A stretch of DNA of 64,000 nt from PCRC01 sp040384665 (GTDB lineage: Bacteria > Pseudomonadota > Gammaproteobacteria > Burkholderiales > Burkholderiaceae_C), in contig JAZKIY010000015.1 in NCBI GenBank assembly GCA_040384665.1, positions 1 to 64,000 on the forward strand, written 5' to 3'. Both the position numbers and the translations under genes were made by a program. The notes beneath the pieces are model-generated. The model did no database searches. It saw nothing but the letters and a program-made list of their open reading frames with translations, and had not been told where the DNA came from. Positions 1-8,388 of this stretch are shown piece after piece; position 1 is the first letter of the stretch, and every line of letters begins with the position of its first letter.

Positions 1-650
1 CGACCATGCTGTTCCTGGTGCGCAATGGCAACCCCAAGGGCATCAAGGACTGGGACGACCTGGTCAAGCCCGGCGTGCAGGTGGTGGTGGTCAACCCCAA
101 GACCGGTGGCAACGGCCGTTATGCCTACCTGGCCGCCTGGGGCTCGGTGCGCGAGAAGGGCGGTACCGAAGCCCAGGCCGCTGAATTCGTCGGCAAGCTC
201 TATAAAAACGTGCCGGTGCTCGGCAAGGGCGGCCGCGACGCGACCAGCACCTTCCTGCAACGCAACATCGGCGACGTGCTGATCACGTTCGAGTCGGAGG
301 TGGTCTCCATCGACCGCGAGTTCGGCGCTGGCAAGGTCGACGCGGTGTACCCGTCGTCCAGCATCGTGGCCGAGAACCCGGTGGCGGTGGTCGAGCGCAC
401 CGTGGCCAAGAAGGGCACGGCCGAGCTGGCCAAGGCCTACCTGGACTACCTCTATTCCGAAGAGGGGCAGGAGATTGCCGCCAAACACGCGCTGCGGCCG
501 CGTTCGCCCACGGTGCTGAAGAAATACGCCAGCACCTTCAAGCCGATCCAGCAGTTCACCGTGGCCAAGTACTTTGGCTCGCTCAGTGAAGCGCAGAAAG
601 TGCACTTCAACGACGGCGGTCAGTTCGACAAGCTCTACACCGTCAAGTAA
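1..650 (+). CDS. sbp: Sulfate/thiosulfate-binding periplasmic protein, 3' part only
   Basis: The 5' end lies outside the window; the reading frame is open from base 3 and ends with TAA at 648-650. The visible ~215 residues match the C-terminal two thirds of Sbp/CysP-type sulfate-binding proteins, including the conserved NPKTGGNGRY segment around the ligand cleft and an AYLDYLYSEEGQEIAA stretch near the C terminus. The protein would bind sulfate or thiosulfate in the periplasm and deliver it to the CysTWA transporter encoded immediately downstream: its stop overlaps the cysT start by one base (TAATG). The signal peptide is not in view. Sbp and CysP cannot be told apart from this part, so the symbol is a best guess. 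Confidence 0.93.
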   Translation, partial: TMLFLVRNGNPKGIKDWDDLVKPGVQVVVVNPKTGGNGRYAYLAAWGSVREKGGTEAQAAEFVGKLYKNVPVLGKGGRDATSTFLQRNIGDVLITFESEVVSIDREFGAGKVDAVYPSSSIVAENPVAVVERTVAKKGTAELAKAYLDYLYSEEGQEIAAKHALRPRSPTVLKKYASTFKPIQQFTVAKYFGSLSEAQKVHFNDGGQFDKLYTVK

Positions 651-1531
651 TGTCCACCGCAGTCCTGACCCCCCCGGCCCCTGTCGCGGCGCCGGGGAGC
701 CGGCGCGGCAGCAACAACGTGCTGCCCGGCTTCAACCTCACGCTGGGCTACACACTGGTGTACCTCAGCCTGATCGTGCTGATCCCGCTGTCGGCCCTGG
801 TGTTCAAAACCTTCACGCTGACGCTGGACCAGTTCTGGGCCGCCATCAGCTCGCCCCGCGTGGTGGCTTCTTACAAACTCACCTTTGGCGCCTCGCTGCT
901 GGCCGCTGTCGTCAACCTCGTGTTTGGCCTGCTGGTGGCCTGGGTGCTGGTGCGCTACCAGTTCCCCGGCAAGAAGATTGTGGATGCGCTGGTGGACCTG
1001 CCGTTCGCGCTGCCCACCGCCGTGGCCGGCATCTCGCTCACCGCGCTGCTGGCCGGCAACGGCTGGGTGGGCCAGTACCTGGAACCGCTGGGCATCCAGC
1101 TCGCGTTCACACCCGCCGGCATCGTGATCGCGCTGATCTTCATCGGGCTGCCGTTCGTGGTGCGCACGGTGCAGCCCGTGCTGGAAGACGCTGAAAAAGA
1201 GCTGGAAGAGGCGGCCACCTGCCTGGGTGCCACGCGCTTGCAGACCTTTGTGAAAGTCATTTTGCCGTCCATCCTGCCGGCGCTGCTGACCGGTTTTGCC
1301 ATGGCTTTTGCCCGCGCCATTGGCGAGTACGGTTCGGTGATCTTCATTGCTGGCAACGTGCCGCTGGTGTCCGAAATCACGCCGCTCATCATCATCGGCA
1401 AGCTGGAACAGTACGACTACGCCGGCGCCACCGCCGTGGCGCTGGTGATGCTGGTGATCTCGTTCGTGCTGCTGCTGCTGATCAACGGGCTGCAGGCCTG
1501 GCAGCGCAAGTTCACGGAGGCGCCGAAATGA
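650..1531 (+). CDS. cysT: Sulfate ABC transporter permease CysT (CysU)
   Basis: A 293-residue inner-membrane permease with about six hydrophobic segments. The EAA loop, which contacts the ATPase, is visible as EEAATCLGA followed by ARAIGEYGSV, the form typical of CysT/CysW. With CysW it forms the channel for sulfate/thiosulfate import in cysteine biosynthesis. ATG at 650 overlaps the stop of the binding-protein gene and the 3' end overlaps cysW by four bases (ATGA), so the genes are one operon with probable translational coupling. The N-terminal ~25 residues are proline/alanine-rich and cytoplasmic. Length is normal for the family. Confidence 0.96.
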   Translation: MSTAVLTPPAPVAAPGSRRGSNNVLPGFNLTLGYTLVYLSLIVLIPLSALVFKTFTLTLDQFWAAISSPRVVASYKLTFGASLLAAVVNLVFGLLVAWVLVRYQFPGKKIVDALVDLPFALPTAVAGISLTALLAGNGWVGQYLEPLGIQLAFTPAGIVIALIFIGLPFVVRTVQPVLEDAEKELEEAATCLGATRLQTFVKVILPSILPALLTGFAMAFARAIGEYGSVIFIAGNVPLVSEITPLIIIGKLEQYDYAGATAVALVMLVISFVLLLLINGLQAWQRKFTEAPK

Positions 1532-2436
1532 GCCAGGCTGCCAACACTGTGCGCCGCAAGAGCGCCGGTACCACCGAAGCCACCTGGGTCCGCTACACGC
1601 TGATCGGCACCGCGCTGTTGTTCATGGCGCTGTTCCTGGTGCTGCCGCTGGCAGCCGTGTTCGCCGAGGCCTTGCGCAAGGGGTTTGACGCCTACTGGGT
1701 GGCTTTGCAGGAGCCCGATGCGTTGTCGTCCATCAAGCTCACCTTCATCACCGCGCTGATCGCGGTGCCGGTGAACCTGGTGTTTGGCGTGGCGGCTGCC
1801 TGGTGCATTGCCAAGTACGAGTTCCGCGGCAAGTCGCTGCTGACCACCCTGGTGGACTTGCCGTTCTCGGTGTCGCCGGTGGTGGCGGGCCTGATCTACG
1901 TGCTGATGTTCGGCGCGCAGGGCTGGTTCGGCCCCTGGCTGCAGGCGCACGACATCAAGGTCATTTTTGCCGTGCCCGGCATTGTGCTGGCCACCATCTT
2001 CGTGACCTTCCCGTTCATCGCTCGCGAACTGATCCCGCTGATGCAGGCGCAGGGCAACGACGAGGAGCAGGCCGCCATTGTGCTGGGCGCCACCGGCTGG
2101 CAGACCTTCTGGCACGTGACGCTGCCCAACATCAAGTGGGGCCTGCTGTACGGCGTGATTCTTTGCAACGCACGGGCCATGGGCGAGTTTGGCGCGGTGT
2201 CGGTGGTGTCGGGCCACATCCGTGGCCAGACCAACACCATGCCGCTGCACGTGGAAGTTTTGTACAACGAATACCAGTCGGTGGCCGCGTTTGCCGTGGC
2301 CTCGTTGCTGGCCTTGCTGGCGCTGGTGACACTGGTCATCAAGTCGGTGGTGGAGTGGCGGCACGAACGTGAGATGAAAGCCGCTGCCGATGTTCCGCCC
2401 GAGCGCCCCACCGCACTGATTGAAAGCACAACATGA
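1528..2436 (+). CDS. cysW: Sulfate ABC transporter permease CysW
   Basis: A 302-residue integral membrane permease and partner of CysT. The EAA loop reads EEQAAIVLGATGWQTF and is followed by ARAMGEFGAVSVVSG, the CysW hallmark. The first ~20 residues are hydrophilic; the rest alternates hydrophobic helices and short loops. It starts with ATG overlapping the cysT stop and its own 3' end overlaps cysA by four bases. Role: one half of the membrane channel of the sulfate/thiosulfate importer. Such operons are normally activated by CysB; a CysB-family gene is present at 51126-52070, but no operator can be examined because the operon's promoter lies outside the window. Confidence 0.96.
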   Translation: MSQAANTVRRKSAGTTEATWVRYTLIGTALLFMALFLVLPLAAVFAEALRKGFDAYWVALQEPDALSSIKLTFITALIAVPVNLVFGVAAAWCIAKYEFRGKSLLTTLVDLPFSVSPVVAGLIYVLMFGAQGWFGPWLQAHDIKVIFAVPGIVLATIFVTFPFIARELIPLMQAQGNDEEQAAIVLGATGWQTFWHVTLPNIKWGLLYGVILCNARAMGEFGAVSVVSGHIRGQTNTMPLHVEVLYNEYQSVAAFAVASLLALLALVTLVIKSVVEWRHEREMKAAADVPPERPTALIESTT

Positions 2437-3548
2437 GCATCGAAATCCGCAACGTCAACAAACGCTTTGGCGACTTCCAGGCCCTGCGCGACGTCAACCT
2501 GAACATCGACTCCGGCGAACTGGTGGCGCTGCTCGGCCCCTCGGGCTGTGGCAAGACCACGCTGCTGCGCATCATTGCCGGGCTGGAAGTGGCCGACGCC
2601 GGCAGCATCCATTTCTCGGGCGAAGACACCACCGACGTGCACGTGCGCGAGCGGCAGGTGGGTTTCGTGTTCCAGCACTATGCGCTGTTCCGCCACATGA
2701 CGGTGTTCGAGAACGTGGCCTTTGGCCTGCGGGTCAAGCCGCGCAGCCAGCGCCCGAGCGACGCGGTGATCAAACAAAAGGTGCATGACCTGCTGAACCT
2801 GGTGCAGCTCGACTGGTTGGCCGACCGCTTCCCGTCGCAGCTCTCCGGTGGCCAGCGCCAGCGCATTGCGCTGGCCCGTGCGTTGGCGGTGGAGCCCAAG
2901 GTGCTGCTGCTCGACGAGCCCTTTGGCGCGCTGGATGCCAAGGTGCGCAAGGAGCTGCGCCGCTGGCTGCGCCGCCTGCACGACGAGTTGCACGTGACCA
3001 GCATCTTCGTGACCCACGACCAGGAAGAGGCGCTGGAAGTGGCCGACCGCGTGGTGGTCATCAACAAGGGCCAGATCGAGCAGGTGGGTTCGCCCCAAGA
3101 CGTCTGGGACCACCCGGCCAGCCCGTTTGTCTACGGTTTTCTGGGCGACGTCAACCTGTTCCATGGCCGCGCCCACGAGGGCGAAGTGCACCTCGAAGGC
3201 ATGCGCCTGGACGCGCCCGAGCACAGCGGTGCGCAGGATGCCAAGGCCACCGCCTTCGTGCGCCCGCACGACTTCGACATCGAGCGTTACTCGCCTGGCC
3301 AGCAGCTCGACGGTGCTGGCCGCTCGCGCGGCATCGTCGTGCAGCTCAGCCGCGCCATCGTCATTGGCCCGATCGCCCGCTTGGAACTGGTCCCGGTGGA
3401 TGACCTGCCGTCGGGTGAGGATGCTGCCAACAAACTGATCGAGGCCCAGATTCCTGCGCAACAATACCGGGACGCGGGCTTCCGCGAGGGCGAAACGCTG
3501 GTGGTGACACCGCGCCACGCCCGCGTGTTTGTGGAAACGGCGGTCTGA
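2433..3548 (+). CDS. cysA: Sulfate ABC transporter ATP-binding protein CysA
   Basis: A 371-residue ATPase of the sulfate/thiosulfate importer. Walker A (GPSGCGKTT) is at residues 35-43, the signature LSGGQ at about 137-141, Walker B (VLLLDEP) at about 157-163 and the switch histidine in VTHDQ near 190. The C-terminal third is the TOBE-like regulatory domain typical of CysA. It overlaps cysW by four bases and is the last gene of the sbp-cysTWA operon; dsbB follows after 32 bases with its own ribosome-binding site (CAGGAGATGG), so read-through is possible but not shown. Confidence 0.97.
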   Translation: MSIEIRNVNKRFGDFQALRDVNLNIDSGELVALLGPSGCGKTTLLRIIAGLEVADAGSIHFSGEDTTDVHVRERQVGFVFQHYALFRHMTVFENVAFGLRVKPRSQRPSDAVIKQKVHDLLNLVQLDWLADRFPSQLSGGQRQRIALARALAVEPKVLLLDEPFGALDAKVRKELRRWLRRLHDELHVTSIFVTHDQEEALEVADRVVVINKGQIEQVGSPQDVWDHPASPFVYGFLGDVNLFHGRAHEGEVHLEGMRLDAPEHSGAQDAKATAFVRPHDFDIERYSPGQQLDGAGRSRGIVVQLSRAIVIGPIARLELVPVDDLPSGEDAANKLIEAQIPAQQYRDAGFREGETLVVTPRHARVFVETAV

Positions 3549-3580
3549 CCCAAGTTGGTGGCCGCCCATCAGGAGATGGG

Positions 3581-4087
3581 ATGTTGTTGACCTGGATCAC
3601 CACGGCCCCGCGCCGTGTGTTTGCGCTGATCGGCCTCGTGTGTGTGGCCATGCTGGCCTTTGGCCTGTACCTGCAGCACGTGGTGGGGCTGGAGCCCTGC
3701 CCGATGTGCATCGTGCAGCGTTACGCGCTGGTGGTTGTCGCGGTGCTGGCAGGTTTGGCGGCGGCTACAAGGGCAAAAGGTTTGCAGATCGGCGCCGGGC
3801 TGCTGCTGTTGCTCAGCGCCGGTTTCGGCGCCTTTGTCGCCGCGCGCCAGAGCTGGCTGCAGTGGTACCCGCCTGAGATCGCCACCTGCGGCCGAGACTT
3901 TTACGGGATGATCGAAACCTTCCCGCTGCAACGCGCCATTCCGATGATCTTCAAGGGCAGTGGCGACTGCACCAAGATCGACTGGACCTTCCTCGGTGGC
4001 AGCATTGCCAACTGGTCGTTTGTGAGCTTTGCGGCCATTGCGCTGCTCGCTCTGGCGCTGCTGCTCGCCCGGCGGACCACGGCTTAG
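3581..4087 (+). CDS. dsbB: Disulfide bond formation protein B
   Basis: A 168-residue four-helix inner-membrane protein that re-oxidises DsbA and passes electrons to quinone. The two cysteine pairs needed are present: C40-P-M-C43 in the first periplasmic loop and C103/C130 in the second. The quinone-proximal motif around the first pair (EPCPMCIVQR) is typical. A clear Shine-Dalgarno (CAGGAG) precedes ATG at 3581. A perfect 16-bp palindrome (GTGCCGCATGCGGCAC, 4093-4108) starts six bases after the stop and may act as a terminator stem or an operator for the next promoter. Confidence 0.96.
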   Translation: MLLTWITTAPRRVFALIGLVCVAMLAFGLYLQHVVGLEPCPMCIVQRYALVVVAVLAGLAAATRAKGLQIGAGLLLLLSAGFGAFVAARQSWLQWYPPEIATCGRDFYGMIETFPLQRAIPMIFKGSGDCTKIDWTFLGGSIANWSFVSFAAIALLALALLLARRTTA

Positions 4088-4108
4088 CGCCGGTGCCGCA
4101 TGCGGCAC

Positions 4109-4117
4109 TTGTCCTAC
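4109..4117 (+). promoter_or_regulatory. Recurrent 9-base motif TTGTCCTAC, copy 1
   Basis: An exact TTGTCCTAC directly abutting the palindrome at 4093-4108. A -10-like CACAAT (4140-4145) lies 22 bases downstream and is followed five bases later by ATG 4151. The same 22-base spacing is seen at the acyltransferase promoter near 8.3 kb. The motif end would touch the -35 region, the usual place for an activator. Function is inferred from recurrence at 8366, 15654 and 41764 only. Confidence 0.5.
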
Positions 4118-4150
4118 ACCGAAGGGGCCGGTACCGTCCCACAATGGGGC

Positions 4151-5095
4151 ATGCAAACCCATCTCGCTTCCATAGGCGCGCCGCGCCATGCATCCAAGGG
4201 ATTGCCAACCGCAGCAGCGCTGTGGCTGGACAACCCCTTGGCCTTCCACCGCCGCCTGGCGCAGTTCAACCTGGGTCGGGTGGCGGTGGCGGTTCCGTCG
4301 GCGGACTGGGAAGCCCGGCTGCGCGAAGACCTGTCTTTTCGGCTTGAGGAAGGCCACTTTCTGGAAGCGCTGCGGCAGGAGGTGGCGCACCGTCTCCCGC
4401 CCGACGGGCTGGACACCGACGCGTTTGTGGCCTGGTTTGAGCAACTGTTGGTCGATGGCCCCGGCCAGCGGCATCCATTGTTCGATTGGCTGGCCACGCA
4501 GGCAACGATGCCGCAGATGCGCTGGTTTCTGACGCAGGAGGCCGCAGGCGAAGCTGGTTTTGACGATTTGGTGGCCTACACCCAGGTGAAGCTGCCGGTC
4601 CAGGCCAAGCTGGAATGCGCCCGCAACTACTGGGACGAAATGGGCCATGGCCGGGAAAAAGGCATGCACGGCCTGATGCTCGACAACATGGTGCAGGCGC
4701 TGGGCCTGCAGCCAACCATCGCCACCACGGTCTGGGAGTCGCTGGCCCTGAGCAACCTGATGCTGGGCCTGGCCACCACGCGGCGCTACGCCTACCAGTC
4801 GCTCGGTGCTTTGGGGGTGGTGGAACTGACCGCTCCGGGGCGGGTTGAGAAAGTCTCCACCGGCATGCGCCGGCTGGGGCTGAATGGCCAGATGCGCGCC
4901 TACTTCGACCTGCACGCCGCGCTCGACAAATCGCACGCCCGCCAGTGGCTCAAGGAAATCATCCGGCCGCTGGTTGCGCAAGACCCGTCGTGCGCGCGTT
5001 TCCTCGCCGAAGGCGCGCTGATGCGGTTGCTGTCCGGTCAGCGCTGTTTTGAACGCTACAGCCGCGAACTGCAGCATGCCGTTCACCTGCACTGA
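4151..5095 (+). CDS. Haem-oxygenase-like iron-containing redox enzyme
   Basis: A 314-residue soluble helical protein resembling the haem-oxygenase-like diiron oxidase/oxygenase family ('iron-containing redox enzyme'). The likely metal-binding pattern is visible: a Q-E pair at 129-130, NYWDEMGHG at 159-167 (E163) with H173, and a late helix DLHAALDKSH (H255, D259, H262). No signal peptide is seen, so it should act in the cytoplasm. ATG 4151 is preferred to an in-frame upstream ATG at 4100 because homology-like sequence starts later and a -10-like CACAAT lies just before it. The next gene, a methyltransferase, begins four bases after the stop, so the two probably act on one substrate. The substrate is unknown. 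Confidence 0.8.
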   Translation: MQTHLASIGAPRHASKGLPTAAALWLDNPLAFHRRLAQFNLGRVAVAVPSADWEARLREDLSFRLEEGHFLEALRQEVAHRLPPDGLDTDAFVAWFEQLLVDGPGQRHPLFDWLATQATMPQMRWFLTQEAAGEAGFDDLVAYTQVKLPVQAKLECARNYWDEMGHGREKGMHGLMLDNMVQALGLQPTIATTVWESLALSNLMLGLATTRRYAYQSLGALGVVELTAPGRVEKVSTGMRRLGLNGQMRAYFDLHAALDKSHARQWLKEIIRPLVAQDPSCARFLAEGALMRLLSGQRCFERYSRELQHAVHLH

Positions 5096-5099
5096 GGGG

Positions 5100-6038
5100 A
5101 TGGCGCCGCCAGACCAGGCGCTGGTGGGCCTGCTTGGCACCCTGCGCGACAGCGGCTACCAGTTTGTGACCCCCACCCCGTTGACGCACCAGCGCGTGCT
5201 GCAGCAGCGCAACGGGGCATTGGCGGACTCGTTGCGCGACGTGTTTGGCTGGAACCTGCCGTTCAATGCCGCGCTGTTGGCGCCGCCTGTTCTGGCGTTG
5301 ATGCAACAGGCGGGTGTGCTGCAGCAGCAGGGCCGTGCATGCCGCAGCGCGGTGCGGGTGGCCAGCCTGGAGGGCCGGTTGTACCTGCACTCGTCATTCC
5401 CCACCGAGGCCGGGAATGCGGTGTTCTTCGGCCCCGACACCTACCGCTTCGCCGGTTTGATCCGCGACAGCCTGCCGCCGCCGGCTCAGCGCCATGGTTG
5501 GCGTGTGATGGACATTGGTTGTGGCAGCGGAGCCGGCGGCCTGCTGGCGACCCACCTCTGTGCCGGTGCGGCCACCGCGTTGAACGACATCAACCCGCTG
5601 GCGTTGCGTTACGCGGCCATCAATGCCGCCGCAGCCGGTGTGCAGGCCGAACTGGCACTGGGCGATGCGCTGGCGTCGGTGACCGGGGACTTTGACCTCA
5701 TCGTGTCGAACCCGCCCTATTTGGTGGACGACACGTTGCGCGCTTACCGGCACGGCGGCGACGGACTGGGCCGCGCACTCAGTGTGCGCATTGCCCGGGA
5801 AGCATTGCAGCGTTTGCGCCCCGGCGGCCGGTTGGTGCTGTACACCGGTGTGGCCATCGTTCAGGGCGTGGACCCGTTCATTGCCGAACTGGCGCCCGCG
5901 CTGAACGCCGCGCGTTGCGACTGGCACTACCGCGAGATCGATCCCGATGTGTTCGGTGAAGAACTGGACCGGCCGGTGTACAGCCAGTGCGACCGCATTG
6001 CGGCGGTTGGTTTGGTGGTCGTCAAGGGCGCTGGGTAA
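5100..6038 (+). CDS. Class I SAM-dependent methyltransferase (PrmC/RlmG-like fold)
   Basis: A methyltransferase of about 312 residues. The SAM-binding motif I reads DIGCGSGAGG (138-147), the acidic end of strand 2 is ND at about 162-163, and NPPY at 204-207 is the catalytic motif of N-methyltransferases acting on amide or exocyclic amino groups (HemK/PrmC, RsmC families). The N-terminal ~130 residues are a separate, less familiar domain. The start is uncertain: ATG 5100 gives no overlap; 5076 or 5049 would overlap the upstream iron-enzyme gene. Tight coupling suggests a joint pathway rather than housekeeping release-factor methylation. Exact substrate not recognised. Confidence 0.82.
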   Translation: MAPPDQALVGLLGTLRDSGYQFVTPTPLTHQRVLQQRNGALADSLRDVFGWNLPFNAALLAPPVLALMQQAGVLQQQGRACRSAVRVASLEGRLYLHSSFPTEAGNAVFFGPDTYRFAGLIRDSLPPPAQRHGWRVMDIGCGSGAGGLLATHLCAGAATALNDINPLALRYAAINAAAAGVQAELALGDALASVTGDFDLIVSNPPYLVDDTLRAYRHGGDGLGRALSVRIAREALQRLRPGGRLVLYTGVAIVQGVDPFIAELAPALNAARCDWHYREIDPDVFGEELDRPVYSQCDRIAAVGLVVVKGAG

Positions 6039-6064
6039 AAGACCGCGGCATTCGCCGAGTGGTC

Positions 6065-6355
6065 TCAGCGCGGTGTGGTGCTGGCCGGCGCGGAGGACGA
6101 CTTCTGGATCTCGGGCGACGAATGGTCATTGTTCTGCCCAGGCACGGGCAACGCTGTGGTGGCTTCCTTGCTGCGGTTGTTCATGACGGCCGACGAATCG
6201 GGAACCGGTATGGCGGCGCTGCTGGCGGCCTGGGGCGGAGCCATCGGTGGCGCCACATTCGCTGGCGCGGCGGGCTCTATGGCCTTGTTGCAGCCCACCA
6301 GGCCGATGGTTGCGAATGCCACAGCGCACAGACAAAAGGTTGAAAGTCGGGTCAT
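6065..6355 (-). CDS. Small proline/alanine/serine-rich lipoprotein
   Basis: A 96-residue protein starting at 6355 after a good Shine-Dalgarno (AAGGAG, six bases from ATG). The N terminus is a lipoprotein signal with lipobox LVGC (Cys at about residue 22). The mature part is short, low-complexity and rich in Pro, Ala and Ser, with no recognisable domain; it may be a tether or simply an anchored disordered tail. It lies downstream of the ATP-grasp gene on the same strand with a 33-base gap, so it may be the third gene of that operon. Function unknown. Confidence 0.65.
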   Translation of the reverse strand: MTRLSTFCLCAVAFATIGLVGCNKAIEPAAPANVAPPMAPPQAASSAAIPVPDSSAVMNNRSKEATTALPVPGQNNDHSSPEIQKSSSAPASTTPR

Positions 6356-6388
6356 GGTGTCTCCTTGGAAAAAACAGGGTGAACCGGC

Positions 6389-7492
6389 CTAGTTGGAGGG
6401 CGGGTAACGTTTCAGCAACTGCAGTTGCATGCCATGCAGTTGCGCCAGGCGCAACAGGCCAATGGGGCGGTGCCCTCGGCGGCGGTTGGCGGCGCTGACC
6501 GCAAACAGCAGCGCCTGTTTGGCAAAGATGGTTCGAAAAGCCGTGCGCAGCGGGGTGTCCGGGTCCCAGGCCTGAATCGCTTCCGAGCCCGCGCCGTTGA
6601 CCTCCATGATCTTGAACGCCCGGCCCTGGCCCAGTTCGGCCAGGCTGGCAAAGCGCACGTCGAAGCGGCCGAAGTGAAAGTCTGGCATGTCCCGCGCAAT
6701 GGCGTCGATGGCCGCCGTCAGGGCGGGGGTGATCCAGCGCCCGCCGTCGCGGTACAAGCCCCCAACGCGGGTGGAGCCAATGGTGGCGAGCCGCACCACC
6801 TGGCCCAGGGGCGGCACCACGCGGCCGTCGTACACACACTCGTGGTCTGGCCGACCCAGCAGGCGCTGGGCGCGTGGGTCGGCCGCGACCAGTTGCGCCA
6901 TGCTGGAGACGCCATCGCCGGTCACGCTCGGGAAGTGGCGCAGGGCCAGTCCGATGATCTCGCCCTGGGGTTGGTCCGGGTGGCGTGCGTAAAAAATGCC
7001 AGCCTCACCACTGTGTGGCAGGTACTCCTGCAGCACGATGGTGTGCCCGGCCGGGAATGCGCTGACGTAGGCGTCGAGGGCCTGCGCATCGGCTACCAGC
7101 CGAACGCCATGGCCACACATGCCGAGGTCGGGTTTGGCGATCAGCGGAAAGGCCAGCCCCGCGTTGGTCAGCGTCTGTTGCAGCGTCATGGTGGGCGTGG
7201 CAAGCCCCGCGTCGATGGCGCAGTGCACGGCTGTGGCGGCCTGGGCGACCGGCCCCATGGCGCGGAAGTACTCCAGCTTGCCTTCGCCCACCAAACCACC
7301 GGCTGTGATGGCCGGGTTGGCGACAGAGGGCAGGGTGCTGCTGCCATGGCGCAGCGCCAGCCACAGCCATTGCAGTGTCAGCGGCACGCAGATGAGCCAC
7401 TTGGGCATGCGCTCCAGTGCACTGCGCGGCACCACGGCGGCGGGCGCCAGGCTCGCGTTGACAAACGTCTCCGCTGCGTGGCATTTAGGCAT
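6389..7492 (-). CDS. ATP-grasp ligase-like protein
   Basis: A 367-residue protein with an ATP-grasp arrangement: the ATP-binding lysine segment PLIAKPDLGMCGHGV around residues 120-135, a second strand with VLQEYLPHSGEAG, and the metal-binding end FKIMEVNGAGSEA near residue 305. Such enzymes activate a carboxylate as acyl-phosphate and couple it to an amine or thiol (D-Ala-D-Ala ligase, carboxylate-amine ligases). Its ATG (7492-7490) overlaps the end of the upstream acyltransferase gene by eight bases, so the two are translationally coupled. The product is unknown; one possibility is that it extends or modifies an N-acyl amino acid made by the partner. Confidence 0.8.
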   Translation of the reverse strand: MPKCHAAETFVNASLAPAAVVPRSALERMPKWLICVPLTLQWLWLALRHGSSTLPSVANPAITAGGLVGEGKLEYFRAMGPVAQAATAVHCAIDAGLATPTMTLQQTLTNAGLAFPLIAKPDLGMCGHGVRLVADAQALDAYVSAFPAGHTIVLQEYLPHSGEAGIFYARHPDQPQGEIIGLALRHFPSVTGDGVSSMAQLVAADPRAQRLLGRPDHECVYDGRVVPPLGQVVRLATIGSTRVGGLYRDGGRWITPALTAAIDAIARDMPDFHFGRFDVRFASLAELGQGRAFKIMEVNGAGSEAIQAWDPDTPLRTAFRTIFAKQALLFAVSAANRRRGHRPIGLLRLAQLHGMQLQLLKRYPPSN

Positions 7493-8282
7493 GGGTCTGG
7501 CCGCGCCGGTAGTGGGCCGGCAGATCGGCCATGTGCATCAGCATGGGCAGGTCGGCGGTGTTGAAGTCGGGGTCCCAGGCCGGCGCGCCAAGCACACGGG
7601 CGCCGAGGCGCAGGTAGCCCTTGACCAGCGGGGGCGGTGCAACGTCCTGTGCCAGCGCCAGCCCATGGACCGGCAGCGGCAGGCGCGGCTGGACCTGGTG
7701 TTCCGGTGGCGCGAGGTGGTGTTGGCGGAGCTGGTGCCAGATGCTGGCCGCCGCTTGGCCGCCCGACACACCGTTGTGCTGCATCGGGATGCTGGCGCAA
7801 CCGACCATGGTGTCCAGCCGGTTGCGCAGCGCGAACTCGGCCAGCGCGCGCCACAGCGCGAGGACGATGGCGCCGTGGCGGTGGTTCGGGTGGACGCAAC
7901 TGCGGCCCAGTTCCACCATGCGCGGGCGCAGGTGGTGCAGTGGCGTGAGGTCAAATTCGGTGTCGCAGTAACCACCCCCGGCACGCCGGGCCTGCGCTGG
8001 CGTCAGCACCCGGTAGGTGCCAACCACCGTTTGCGTGGCGGCATCGCGCACCAGCAGGTGCTCGCAGAAGTCGTCGAAGCGGTCGATGTCATGCCCGGCC
8101 AGCGGGGTGGACAAGCGTGCGCCCAGCTCGTCGGCAAACACGCGGTGCCGCAGGCGTTGGGCCTGCCGAACCTCATCGAGGTGGGTGGCCCACGCGACGG
8201 TGATGGCACGAGGCACGTGCCGCGTGGCCGGCTTGTGGGCGGTACAAGCTGGCGCAGGGGGTGGGCTGAGCTGTGTGTCCAT
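7485..8282 (-). CDS. GNAT-type N-acyltransferase, OlsB/N-acyl amino acid synthase-like
   Basis: About 265 residues. The core resembles the OlsB/hemolysin-like acyltransferase family, which transfers a fatty acyl group from acyl-ACP to an amino acid: AQRLRHRVFADELGA, an acidic D-x-x-D-x-F-D-x-x-C-x-H block, VGTYRVLTPAQA, and VELGRSCVHPNHRHGA. ATG 8282 is chosen; an in-frame TTG at 8315 would add 11 residues. A -10-like TATGCT (8343-8338, minus strand) and the TTGTCCTAC motif lie upstream. The downstream ATP-grasp gene overlaps by eight bases. Ornithine-lipid synthesis is less likely because no OlsA-type O-acyltransferase is next to it. Confidence 0.8.
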   Translation of the reverse strand: MDTQLSPPPAPACTAHKPATRHVPRAITVAWATHLDEVRQAQRLRHRVFADELGARLSTPLAGHDIDRFDDFCEHLLVRDAATQTVVGTYRVLTPAQARRAGGGYCDTEFDLTPLHHLRPRMVELGRSCVHPNHRHGAIVLALWRALAEFALRNRLDTMVGCASIPMQHNGVSGGQAAASIWHQLRQHHLAPPEHQVQPRLPLPVHGLALAQDVAPPPLVKGYLRLGARVLGAPAWDPDFNTADLPMLMHMADLPAHYRRGQTHA

Positions 8283-8365
8283 CGGGCGGTTCCCTGCGTG
8301 AAAGGGCGCAGGCAACAGGCCTCACGCAACCGCTTTCAGCATAGGCCGCCGGAGGGCCTGGCGGT

Positions 8366-8374
8366 GTAGGACAA
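8366..8374 (-). promoter_or_regulatory. Recurrent 9-base motif TTGTCCTAC, copy 2
   Basis: Read on the minus strand the sequence is TTGTCCTAC, followed after exactly 22 bases by a -10-like TATGCT (8343-8338) and then the acyltransferase gene. Geometry matches copy 1 at 4109. It lies in the gap between argA (minus strand, ending at 8389) and the acyltransferase start. Activator binding is inferred. Confidence 0.5.
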
Positions 8375-8388
8375 GGCGCCCTTGGTTG

